This document shows, in pieces, positions 25,403-32,629 of a DNA stretch of 32,668 nucleotides. The notes beneath the pieces are model-generated. The model made no database searches. It was not told the origin of the DNA and saw only the letters and a list, made by a program, of their open reading frames with translations. The stretch comes from Magnetococcales bacterium (GTDB lineage: Bacteria > Pseudomonadota > Magnetococcia > Magnetococcales > UBA8363). Location of the stretch: positions 41,665 to 74,332 of the forward strand of contig JADGCV010000020.1 in NCBI GenBank assembly GCA_015228815.1, in the 5' to 3' direction. How positions within the stretch are numbered: position 1 is the first letter of the stretch; every line of letters starts with the position of its first letter. A program made the translations under genes and the position numbers.

Positions 25403-26686
25403 TCACCCCCCCTCCGGATGACGCAACCGTTCGGCGGCCAGGGTTTGCGCCTGTCGCACCATGACGCGCATCCATTCCGGATCCTGAAAGGGAAGGGAGG
25501 CCATGCCATGGAAGGCGGTTGTACGCATCAGTCCGCCAAGCGGTCTGAATGGCTCGAAAAGGGCCGTAAGCGCCACCTCATCCCGGAGCAATTCGCCAAC
25601 GACCCGGTCCATCAGGTCGAGCGGATCAAGCCCCGCATCCGTATCCACGCCGGTCCCATGTTCCCGCGAGACCTGTTCCATCATCGAGGTTTCGTCAACC
25701 ACCCGTTCAAGCCACAGGGAATCGCCTCCGGTGTTGAGGGTATGAATTCTCAGTTCCTGTTCCAGTTCCAACCCGCGGAGCGCCAATTGCCCCCGCCATG
25801 GGCTTCGACCCGTCAAACGCAGCCGAACGACGTTCAATACTTCCGGTTCGATCGATCGCTCCAATCGTTCCTTGAGGTGGTGTGACAGGGACTCGAAAGA
25901 TTCGATGGGACCGATGTCCAAGGTCAGGATGTGCCATCGAACCAGGTCCAGGGGAAGATGGCGGGTTGCGGTCACCTCCCCCCGTTCCCCATCGACCGTC
26001 ACCAGGGTCGCCCCCTTGACGCCCGATTCGCGGATGTGCCGTCCCTGAATGGTCCCTGAAAAAAGGATCATGGGGTCCCTGGGGCGAACCAACTCGCGTT
26101 GATGGATATGTCCCAGGGCCCAATACTGGTAGCCGGGGGTCAACAGATCGTGTTCACTGCACGGCGCGTAGGTGATTTGTCCGGCCCGACCGTCGAGGGC
26201 GGTATGCAGCAGGCCGATGTTGAACAGTCCGGGGACCGCGGGCGGATAACCTGCCGCAAGGTTTCGTTGTTCGGCGCGGTTTGCATGGGATTGCCCATGA
26301 ATCGCCACCCCTTTGGCCTCCCTGAGATGGGAATGGGCCTTGTCCGAGGAAAAAAGATGGACGTTGTCGGGAAATGGGTTGGTGGTCAGGAGGTCATGCC
26401 CGGCATCATGGTTTCCCAGGACGGCGAAAACCTCGATGCCCGCATCCTGGAGGCGGCGCAACTGTCCGGCAAGGTACAAAACAGTATTGAAATCCCGACC
26501 GGACCCATCCAGGAGATCCCCGGCCAAAAGGAGAAAATCGACTTCATGTTCAAGGCATGAAGCGATCAGCCGTTCGAAGGCATCACGCCCCGCGCGGCGA
26601 ATCCGTTCATGGGGCGCCCCCTCGTAACGGACCAGTCCGCGCAGCGGCGCGTCCAGATGAAGATCGGCGGCATGAATGAATTTCAT
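25403..26686 (-). CDS. yhaO: YhaO/SbcD-like metallophosphoesterase nuclease
   Basis: 427 residues. Two-metal calcineurin-type motifs in order: DLHLD at the N-terminus, LLAGDLLDG, VLGNHDA, LLHTAL and LGHIHQ, matching SbcD/Mre11-like exonucleases. The C-terminal ~200 residues are a capping and ATPase-interaction region. It should form a complex with the YhaN-type ATPase and cut DNA ends or hairpins. It starts 18 bases after the octaheme cytochrome stop, so it may be transcribed with unrelated upstream genes, with no visible promoter of its own in that gap. The pair is distinct from true SbcD-SbcC by ATPase type; the physiological substrate is not known from sequence. Confidence 0.93.
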   Translation of the reverse strand: MKFIHAADLHLDAPLRGLVRYEGAPHERIRRAGRDAFERLIASCLEHEVDFLLLAGDLLDGSGRDFNTVLYLAGQLRRLQDAGIEVFAVLGNHDAGHDLLTTNPFPDNVHLFSSDKAHSHLREAKGVAIHGQSHANRAEQRNLAAGYPPAVPGLFNIGLLHTALDGRAGQITYAPCSEHDLLTPGYQYWALGHIHQRELVRPRDPMILFSGTIQGRHIRESGVKGATLVTVDGERGEVTATRHLPLDLVRWHILTLDIGPIESFESLSHHLKERLERSIEPEVLNVVRLRLTGRSPWRGQLALRGLELEQELRIHTLNTGGDSLWLERVVDETSMMEQVSREHGTGVDTDAGLDPLDLMDRVVGELLRDEVALTALFEPFRPLGGLMRTTAFHGMASLPFQDPEWMRVMVRQAQTLAAERLRHPEGG

Positions 26687-26704
26687 CGGACCACCCGCCC
26701 GGAA

Positions 26705-27472
26705 TCAATCATCATCTTCATCATTATCGTGTCCGTGTGTTTTCCTGCGTTCTTCATTTCGCCTGTTTTTCTCGTGGCGCCCTTTTTTGGCATCCTCTTC
26801 ATTGGCGTTGCGATGGCATGAAACACAACGTTCAAAATCCCCGATCCCCTCCTCCAGGTGCTCCCGACGTATTTTTTCCGGGGAATGTTCATGACAACCA
26901 TAACATGAATATTGCTTAATATCATTATTTTTATGACACCGATCGCAGGCAACGGCATGATCCCGATCGAGTTCGAACCATTTTGTGTGTTCGAAGGTTG
27001 CCGGTTGCCAATGATCGTTGCGATGGCAGGTACCGCAGGACGCCGACGAGGCCCGATGCAAGGCGTCGTCGGGACGTTGATGGCAGCTGGAACACTGAAG
27101 CCGCAAGGATGGTTCGAGGGCGTCATGGGAAAATGCGCCTGAAGTGCGATACCGCGCCACCCCCTCATGATCGCTGTGACACGCCATGCACTCCTGTACC
27201 GCCAGTTGATGATGGAAACGAACCCTGTTGCCTTTGCGCTCGATCGGCAAACCGCGTGTCGTCATCAGACCGATGGATTCGATCTGGTGACATTTCAGGC
27301 ATTTCTGGCTGGGCAGGCCGGAAAAAGGGGAATGACAGGAAAAGCAATCGTCCGCAAGATGGCCATGACCGGAAGAAAGTTTTCCCGGGGCGATCATTCG
27401 TTCGGGGTAGAGAAAGGAAAACAGGACCACCACCAAAAAGACCGAAAGAACAATCGGAAGAGGGCGTTTCAT
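26705..27472 (-). CDS. Octaheme c-type cytochrome, membrane-anchored
   Basis: 255 residues from ATG 27472, which overlaps the cytochrome b stop as ATGA. An N-terminal hydrophobic segment (residues ~5-21) with no obvious cleavage site anchors it. Eight CxxCH haem sites follow: CFSCH, CLKCH, CMACH, CSSCH, CGTCH, CDRCH, CYGCH and CVSCH, plus many extra His for axial ligation. The C-terminal SCYGCHEHSPEKIRREHLEEG stretch is, from memory, conserved in a family of uncharacterised proteobacterial multihaem proteins. The tail is highly charged, with no haem. It probably carries electrons in the periplasm to or from the haem b protein encoded just upstream. The partner and direction of flow are unknown. 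Confidence 0.9.
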   Translation of the reverse strand: MKRPLPIVLSVFLVVVLFSFLYPERMIAPGKLSSGHGHLADDCFSCHSPFSGLPSQKCLKCHQIESIGLMTTRGLPIERKGNRVRFHHQLAVQECMACHSDHEGVARYRTSGAFSHDALEPSLRLQCSSCHQRPDDALHRASSASCGTCHRNDHWQPATFEHTKWFELDRDHAVACDRCHKNNDIKQYSCYGCHEHSPEKIRREHLEEGIGDFERCVSCHRNANEEDAKKGRHEKNRRNEERRKTHGHDNDEDDD

Positions 27473-28047
27473 CGCCAGTCCCAGAACATGAGGATGGAAA
27501 CGACGTGCCCCAGGACCAGGGTTGCCAGGGTCATCGAGATGGGCAGATGAATGGTCCGCCACCGGGTCATCAGTTCGAAGGTGACGGCATCGAAAAACAT
27601 CCTGGAATCGACCTCTTTTCGAGACAGACCCCGGTCCAGATGTTCCTTCCGTTTAAGCGCGAGGAAGCGTTGTGAACGTCCCAGAAGATACCGCCCAACC
27701 AGACCGCTGACCACGTTGATGATCATGGCAAGGGTTGCCAACCATGGCAGCAAGGTATTGAAATGAACCCCCGCGTGGATCAAGACCATCAGGGTTCCCA
27801 GCCAGGTGCATGTTTCATGAATTCGGAGAAAAAGACGGGGAGTTCCGATAGTCAACACTTTGCGCTTGCGGAAAGAGTAGGACAATCCGAAAATGATCAG
27901 CAGGGTTCCAGGAATCCCCAAATGACGCCCGACGTCCACCAGACCAAAGACATGCAACAGGAGGTCACCGAGGATCGTCAATCCGATGAGGATTGAAAAC
28001 TGGAGAATGAAAGGAACGATCTCCATGCGCAACAGGGATTGATGCAT
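27469..28047 (-). CDS. Five-helix diheme cytochrome b-type membrane protein
   Basis: 192 residues from ATG 28047, preceded by AGGTGA at good distance; an upstream ATG at 28092 would run into the antiporter gene and is unlikely. About five hydrophobic helices. Two of them carry paired His at exactly 14-residue separation, in RIHETCTWLGTLMVLIH and TIHLPISMTLATLVLGH. That H-x13-H pattern on two helices is the bis-haem ligation geometry of ferric-reductase and cytochrome b561-like proteins, placing one b haem near each membrane face. No flavin or NAD domain is present. It likely passes electrons across the membrane between quinol and the octaheme cytochrome encoded by the overlapping downstream gene. 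The exact family is not identified. Confidence 0.82.
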   Translation of the reverse strand: MHQSLLRMEIVPFILQFSILIGLTILGDLLLHVFGLVDVGRHLGIPGTLLIIFGLSYSFRKRKVLTIGTPRLFLRIHETCTWLGTLMVLIHAGVHFNTLLPWLATLAMIINVVSGLVGRYLLGRSQRFLALKRKEHLDRGLSRKEVDSRMFFDAVTFELMTRWRTIHLPISMTLATLVLGHVVSILMFWDWR

Positions 28048-28054
28048 GAATTTT

Positions 28055-29305
28055 TCACCTTGAGCGCGACACGTTTCCCGACGGAGGCCCAACCCAGGGC
28101 ATGACCAGCCGCAGCATGGGCATGGTCAACGAGGTGGAAATGATCGCCATGAACATCATGGCCGAAAAACATGCGGCGGAAATAATGTTGGCTTCGCGAA
28201 AGATGGTCAGCAACAGCACCTCCATCATCCCCTTGGTCTGCATCAAAATCCCAATGGCAATCGAATCCGGCCAGCTTTCCCCCATTCTGAGCGCCGGCAA
28301 CGTCGTCCCAAGAAACTTCCCCGCCATTCCAAGAACGACTGTAATGACCGTGATGGATAAAATGGTATGGGAGGTCAGATCAAACGAGGTTTTCATGCCG
28401 GTCATCGCGAAGAAAAACGGCAACAGCAAGACCACGGTGAGCGGTTCCAGTCGTTCGATGAGAAAATGCTTGAAGGGCCGGGGAATGATGATCCCGATCA
28501 TGAACCCGCCAAGAGCGGCATGCAACCCGATCTGCTCGGTCGCCAGGGCCGACCCGAACACCGAAATGAACACCGCCACCAACCCGCCATCCCCGACAAT
28601 GCCGCAATGCCCCAATACCCAACGCATGATCGGTTTGACCACGAAAAGCATGACCCCCAGGTAAAGAACAATACGCAGGGGAATCATCAATGTACTGCCG
28701 ATACTCTCCGCCTCCCCCACCAACCCCGCCAGAAACAAAGAGAGAAAACACCAGAGAATCGCATCGTTCACCGCCGCCATCCCCAAAGTCACCCGACCCA
28801 GGGGATGCTCCATCAGGTCCACCTCGCGCAATATGGCGCCAAGGACCGGCAAGGCGGTCACACTGATGCTCAAGCCAATCGCAATCGCAAACTGCCAGGG
28901 ACCAGCCTCCGAACCCAGGGTCTCGGGATACATCCCAACCAGAAGCCAGCCCGTCACAATCCCCATCAGGCAGGGAACCAGAAAACTCGACACGCTCATC
29001 CAGGCAAAACGCCGTCCCATCGGTTTCAGTTCGGCGGTCTGCCAATGCAGGCCCGTCAGAAAAGTGAACAGGACGATCGCCAGCCAAGAGGATCCCATCA
29101 ATCGTTGCAAGGAGGCCTCGGAAAACAACATCGACCACAGATCCGGGAAATACCGTCCCAGAATCGATGGACCAAGCGCCAACCCAAGCAAAATTTGTAC
29201 GACCACCAAAGGAACAACGCGACGCACCCCAGGAATACGCCAAACCAGATAGGGAACCCCGACAACAAGGATTGCCTGGGAAAAGAAAATCGCTATTTCA
29301 CTCAT
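28055..29305 (-). CDS. CPA2-type cation:proton antiporter, membrane domain only
   Basis: 416 residues with about 12-13 hydrophobic helices. Family marks are QILLGLALGPSILG near the N-terminus, the unwound SISVTALPVLGAILRE, and GMAAVNDAILWC with the Asn-Asp pair that binds the cation in related NhaA/KefB-type carriers. A repeat-half sequence, ALGGFMIGIIIP, follows. There is no C-terminal TrkA-N (RCK) domain, unlike KefB/KefC, so nucleotide control within the protein is absent. It probably exchanges Na+ or K+ for H+ across the inner membrane. Its stop lies 7 bases before the cytochrome b start, and thiE ends 9 bases upstream. Close packing with two redox genes suggests functional coupling. Confidence 0.88.
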   Translation of the reverse strand: MSEIAIFFSQAILVVGVPYLVWRIPGVRRVVPLVVVQILLGLALGPSILGRYFPDLWSMLFSEASLQRLMGSSWLAIVLFTFLTGLHWQTAELKPMGRRFAWMSVSSFLVPCLMGIVTGWLLVGMYPETLGSEAGPWQFAIAIGLSISVTALPVLGAILREVDLMEHPLGRVTLGMAAVNDAILWCFLSLFLAGLVGEAESIGSTLMIPLRIVLYLGVMLFVVKPIMRWVLGHCGIVGDGGLVAVFISVFGSALATEQIGLHAALGGFMIGIIIPRPFKHFLIERLEPLTVVLLLPFFFAMTGMKTSFDLTSHTILSITVITVVLGMAGKFLGTTLPALRMGESWPDSIAIGILMQTKGMMEVLLLTIFREANIISAACFSAMMFMAIISTSLTMPMLRLVMPWVGPPSGNVSRSR

Positions 29306-29314
29306 GACCCTGAA

Positions 29315-30019
29315 TCAAATCCCCTCATCATCCCCGAACGTGACACCCTTTTCTCTCCCGAGGGCAAACGCTCGCATGCACTGCCCAATCAGAAATCGTC
29401 CCCCCCCCCCCCACAACCCACTGATCATCGCGGCGGCGGCGGCGCCACTTGCGGCAATATCAACAAGATGTTCGGGCTGAATGCCACCGATGGCCACAAC
29501 CGGTCGGACACGCTCCGCCACCGCCATCGCCAAGCCCCCCAACCCCATTGGCGGACGGGCATCCGGTTTGGTGTCGGTCGAAAAGATCGGGCCGAATCCA
29601 ATGTAGTCGATCGCCATGGCCTGTGAATCCATAATCTCGCTCCGATTATGGGTCGAAAGACCAATGACACGCTCATGGCCCAATAGCGCACGGCATTCGG
29701 CGACCGAAACATCCTCCTGGCCGACATGAACGCCATCCGCACCCCATTCCATCACCAAGGCAGGATGATCGTTGATGATCACCCGAACCCGGTCCATTTC
29801 TCCCCGCAAGACTGGAATCCAGCGTTCAATGAATCTTCGACAGGGCTCGGGCCCATTCTTGCATCTGAGCTGAATCACCCCGATTCCGGCGACCTCCATG
29901 TCCATCGCCAGTCGAATCCGCGCATGCACCGGCCAACGTTCTTCCCTGAGGTGCCGTTGCAGCCATTCGGCATCAAGAACAGGATAGATTCCCGCCGAAA
30001 ACAGGTTGGAACAACTCAT
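29315..30019 (-). CDS. thiE: Thiamine-phosphate synthase
   Basis: 234 residues. The TIM-barrel family marks are all present: GIGVIQLRCK, VRVIINDHPALVMEWGADGVH, VGQEDV, GLSTHN, DYIGFGPIFSTDTKPDARP and VVAIGGI. It joins the thiazole phosphate and pyrimidine diphosphate precursors to form thiamine phosphate in the cytoplasm. The ATG overlaps the PilZ gene stop as ATGA. Near the C-terminus the coding strand carries a run of 13 G at 29400-29412, encoding LWGGGGR. The 26 residues after it would change if the tract slipped, while all catalytic motifs lie before it. No other thiamine gene is in the window. Confidence 0.95.
   Translation of the reverse strand: MSCSNLFSAGIYPVLDAEWLQRHLREERWPVHARIRLAMDMEVAGIGVIQLRCKNGPEPCRRFIERWIPVLRGEMDRVRVIINDHPALVMEWGADGVHVGQEDVSVAECRALLGHERVIGLSTHNRSEIMDSQAMAIDYIGFGPIFSTDTKPDARPPMGLGGLAMAVAERVRPVVAIGGIQPEHLVDIAASGAAAAAMISGLWGGGGRFLIGQCMRAFALGREKGVTFGDDEGI
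29400..29412. repeat. 13-bp G/C homopolymer tract inside thiE
   Basis: Thirteen C on the plus strand, G on the coding strand. It is the longest mononucleotide tract in the window. Candidate slippage site. Confidence 0.85.
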
Positions 30020-30384
30020 AGGGCGCTGAAAAATTCCTTGTCGATGGTTTCCGAATCCCCAAGATTCAGGGATACAAGACGTCTCAGGTGCGAAAAACTT
30101 TCCAGTTCGATGTCTTGAAACTGAATGGCCGCCCCCCGACCCGGGGAGGAATGAACCACCTTGCCCTGGATCTGTAAATGAATGTCGCCAAGGCTCAGGT
30201 CGCCCTGAACCCGATCCCCCATCCGCGGCAGAAGGTTTCCCTGAAACAACATGCCGCGAAGGCTGATGTCGCTGAAGGCCCCCTTGAACGAATGCCGATC
30301 CTGGTTGAACAGAATGATTTCATGGTGGAAATGAACCCGGGAAAAATGCCGTCTTTCCTGGTTCTCCCTGTTCTTGTCATTCAT
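30016..30384 (-). CDS. PilZ-domain protein (predicted c-di-GMP receptor)
   Basis: 122 residues, a lone PilZ domain. The c-di-GMP binding motif RxxxR is present as RRHFSR (Arg12 and Arg16), and the D/NxSxxG motif as DISLRG, about 23 residues later. Both halves of the ligand site are therefore intact. No membrane segment or partner domain. It overlaps the upstream kinase gene by 8 bases and thiE by 4, so it is translationally coupled to metabolic genes with no obvious link to c-di-GMP. A GGDEF-EAL enzyme and an HD-GYP variant elsewhere in the window could set the signal level it reads. Confidence 0.88.
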   Translation of the reverse strand: MNDKNRENQERRHFSRVHFHHEIILFNQDRHSFKGAFSDISLRGMLFQGNLLPRMGDRVQGDLSLGDIHLQIQGKVVHSSPGRGAAIQFQDIELESFSHLRRLVSLNLGDSETIDKEFFSAL

Positions 30385-31429
30385 GAGTCACCCCCGAAGA
30401 GTTTTTGATGAGCGCCGCCTGCCCCGCACGCAGTCGCGCCCCATACTGGGTGACCAACCGCGCCGCGGCATGGCTGGCAAGAAGTCCAGCCCGATCCAGG
30501 GAATATCCATGGGTTATTCCATACAGAAAAACACCGGCGAACAGATCACCGGCGCCATTGGTATCCACCGCCTTGACCTCGATTCCCGGAATATCCACCA
30601 GGATTCCCCCCCGGCCAAACACCTTGGCGCCCCGCCCACCCAACGTCAGACAACACAGCGTCGCGACCTCCTCAAGGCGCCTCATGGCAACCGCCAACGA
30701 ATCGGTGTCGGCAAAACGGAGCGCCTCGTTCTCATTGCAAAACAGCAGGTCAAGCCCCCCCGAAACGACCTCCTCCATCCCGGAACGAAAATAGTCGATC
30801 ATCGACACATCGGAAAACGTCAAGGCGGTTTTGACCCCATGGGCGCGTGCCATCCCCTTGGCCGCGACCGCCGCCGCCCGGGTCACCGGCGCGGAAACCA
30901 GATACCCCTCCATATACAGATATTCCGCCTGGCGTAAATGGGCCTCGGACAGATCGGCAACCGAAAAGGTCTCGGAAATCCCCAGGTGGGTACACATGGT
31001 CCGCTCCGCATCCGGAGTGATCATGACCATGCACCGCCCCGTCACCCCCTGTTCGGCAGGGACCGGCGAACGATCCGCCTCTGAATCTTCCATCAAAGGA
31101 CGATCATCCAAACCCAAACGATTGTCCACCCCATGGGTACGCATGTCGGCCAAGAAAAACTGTCCCAATTCATCCTCGGCCGTTTTGCAGGAGTGGAAAC
31201 ACCGACCGCCGAACTGCGCCAGACCGACCATGGTATTGGCCGACGACCCTCCCGAGGAGCGGTGGATCACATGTTGCGCCAGACGCCGATGCAAATGATC
31301 CTGCCGCGCGGCATCGACCAGGGTCATGGTCCCCTTGTCCAGGCCGACCTCGCGCAGAAATGTTTCCTCCACATGACATTCGATATCGACCAGGGCATGA
31401 CCAATGCCATAGACGTTGTAGGTTTTCAT
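30377..31429 (-). CDS. PfkB-family kinase, adenosine-kinase-like
   Basis: 350 residues. Ribokinase-fold marks: N-terminal YGIGHALVDIE, the substrate Gly pair in SSGGSSANTM (58-67), CMVMITPDAERTM (133-145) and the ATP/anion-hole motif VDTNGAGDLFAGVF, with catalytic base Asp295. The TPDAERTM motif and overall pattern are closest to adenosine kinase-like bacterial members, which phosphorylate a nucleoside or sugar with ATP. A hydrophilic insertion of about 12-20 residues (around 107-127, DDRPLMEDSEADR) lies before the TGRC segment and looks longer than usual. It begins 5 bases after the cysQ stop. CysQ releases AMP from phosphoadenosine phosphate, so a linked adenosine salvage role is reasonable. 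Confidence 0.87.
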   Translation of the reverse strand: MKTYNVYGIGHALVDIECHVEETFLREVGLDKGTMTLVDAARQDHLHRRLAQHVIHRSSGGSSANTMVGLAQFGGRCFHSCKTAEDELGQFFLADMRTHGVDNRLGLDDRPLMEDSEADRSPVPAEQGVTGRCMVMITPDAERTMCTHLGISETFSVADLSEAHLRQAEYLYMEGYLVSAPVTRAAAVAAKGMARAHGVKTALTFSDVSMIDYFRSGMEEVVSGGLDLLFCNENEALRFADTDSLAVAMRRLEEVATLCCLTLGGRGAKVFGRGGILVDIPGIEVKAVDTNGAGDLFAGVFLYGITHGYSLDRAGLLASHAAARLVTQYGARLRAGQAALIKNSSGVTHE

Positions 31430-31434
31430 GAAAT

Positions 31435-32292
31435 TCAGTTCCTGTCGTGTTGGAGGGAATCGCAGTTGGGCTGTTGGCGGTCCGGATGCAGTGGCACGCC
31501 GGCAAGGCGGCGCAACAGGGCGGGATGCAGCTGCCCATTGGTCGCCAGGACCGAGGGAAGGCGGGTCCGGGGCTGGTTGAAAAGAAAGCGGCGCCCTTCG
31601 TGATCGGTGATCTGTCCGTGGGCTTCGCGGACAAGGAGTTCACCCGCGGCGATGTCCCATTCGCTCTTCGGCGTCAGGGTGAAGGTCAGATCGGCGCGTC
31701 CGTCGGCCAGAAGGGCCAGTTTGTAGGCGATGGAACCGGTGGTGCGCAGGGCAAATTCCTCCTTGAAGGAGGCCCAGTCGCCGCGCAACATCTCGGACCG
31801 GCTGGCCAGGCAGACCGCTCCGGCAAGACGGGTGGCACGGGTTGTCTGGATATGCTGTCCATTCCGGCGGCTTCCCCGCCCGGCAATGGCGGTGAACAGT
31901 TCCTCCCTGGCCGGATTGAACAGGCAGGCCAGCAAGGGAACCCCCTCCTCGACCAGGGCAATGGACACCGCAAACTCGGGTACCCCGCGGATGAATTCCT
32001 TGGTTCCATCGAGCGGATCCACGATCCAGACCCGCTTCTTCGCCAGTCGTTCCCGGGAATCGTCCGTTTCCTCGGAAAGCCAGCCATAATCGGGGGCGGC
32101 GGCGGACAGAATTCGCAAAATCGCCTCGTTGGCTTCGATGTCGGCCCGGGTCAGTGGATGATCATGACCTTTCTGGGTGATTTCGACATGCGCCGTCAAA
32201 TCCTCGCCGGGGCGAAAATGGCTCATGATCCGACCTCCGGCCTCCCGGGCCGCCCGAATCATGGCAAACAGAAGTTGATCGTTGTCGTTCAT
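31435..32292 (-). CDS. cysQ: 3'(2'),5'-bisphosphate nucleotidase
   Basis: 285 residues from ATG 32292 with GGGACGG upstream; an ATG at 32340 is open but lacks a ribosome site. Inositol-monophosphatase-superfamily metal motifs are SEETDDS, WIVDPLDGTKEFI and SEWDIAAGELLVREAHG. The DPLDGTKEFI form with PLTRADIEAN before it is typical of CysQ, which removes the 3' phosphate of phosphoadenosine phosphate after sulfate activation, giving AMP. Magnesium-dependent and lithium-sensitive in known members. It is the first gene of a long minus-strand set, behind the promoter at 32379-32407. Confidence 0.93.
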   Translation of the reverse strand: MNDNDQLLFAMIRAAREAGGRIMSHFRPGEDLTAHVEITQKGHDHPLTRADIEANEAILRILSAAAPDYGWLSEETDDSRERLAKKRVWIVDPLDGTKEFIRGVPEFAVSIALVEEGVPLLACLFNPAREELFTAIAGRGSRRNGQHIQTTRATRLAGAVCLASRSEMLRGDWASFKEEFALRTTGSIAYKLALLADGRADLTFTLTPKSEWDIAAGELLVREAHGQITDHEGRRFLFNQPRTRLPSVLATNGQLHPALLRRLAGVPLHPDRQQPNCDSLQHDRN

Positions 32293-32378
32293 CCGTCCCT
32301 TTCCCAGACGCCTGCGCGATCCTATCGCGGAACATCCCAAAGCCTCCGTTCAAGGAACCAGACACATGATCCAGCCTG

Positions 32379-32407
32379 AGTATACTTTTTCATGACCCCG
32401 TTGTCAC
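32379..32407 (-). promoter_or_regulatory. Sigma-70-type promoter of the cysQ operon
   Basis: On the minus strand GTGACA (32407-32402), a 17-base spacer and TATACT (32384-32379). Spacing is ideal and each box has one or two mismatches to consensus. Predicted start near 32372, giving a leader of about 80 bases before cysQ. Confidence 0.6.
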
Positions 32408-32446
32408 CTTGATCCTCCATGACTGCCAACACGCTGGCGAAATTTC

Positions 32447-32475
32447 TTGACATCCAACTTATCCTTGGATAATAG
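32447..32475 (+). promoter_or_regulatory. Sigma-70-type promoter, divergent from cysQ
   Basis: A perfect TTGACA at 32447-32452, 17-base spacer, TAATAG at 32470-32475; GATAAT at 32468-32473 is an alternative -10 with 15-base spacing. Predicted start near 32482, about 23 bases before ATG 32505. The two divergent promoters have their -35 boxes only 39 bases apart. Confidence 0.6.
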
Positions 32476-32504
32476 TCATCATGAACATGATCGGAGTGGA
32501 ATAC

Positions 32505-32627
32505 ATGCAGCCAGTCTCGTGGGTCAGTCAGGTGTTGGCGGAAGAAGCATTGAATTCCCTTTGCTCCGATAGAATGATTTTATTACCCCCCCCCCCTGGG
32601 GTACGTCATTTTCAAGAATGGAGGTGA
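32505..32627 (+). CDS. Short ORF with an 11-C tract (leader peptide or phase-variable gene start)
   Basis: 40 residues as the sequence reads. ATG 32505 has GGAG at 32493-32496 with eight bases between, and a strong promoter just upstream. The peptide opens MQPVSWVSQVLAEEALNSLC. A run of 11 C (32586-32596) encodes consecutive prolines, after which the frame stops at TGA 32625-32627. With one C fewer or one more, the frame stays open to the window end, so this could be the beginning of a longer gene turned off by slippage or a sequencing error in the tract. Alternatively it is a leader peptide whose stop overlaps the ribosome site of the next gene. I do not recognise the protein. Confidence 0.4.
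   Translation: MQPVSWVSQVLAEEALNSLCSDRMILLPPPPGVRHFQEWR
32586..32596. repeat. 11-bp C homopolymer tract
   Basis: Eleven consecutive C inside the short ORF at 32505-32627, at codons 28-31. Its length modulo three decides the downstream reading frame. Confidence 0.85.
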
Positions 32628-32629
32628 CC

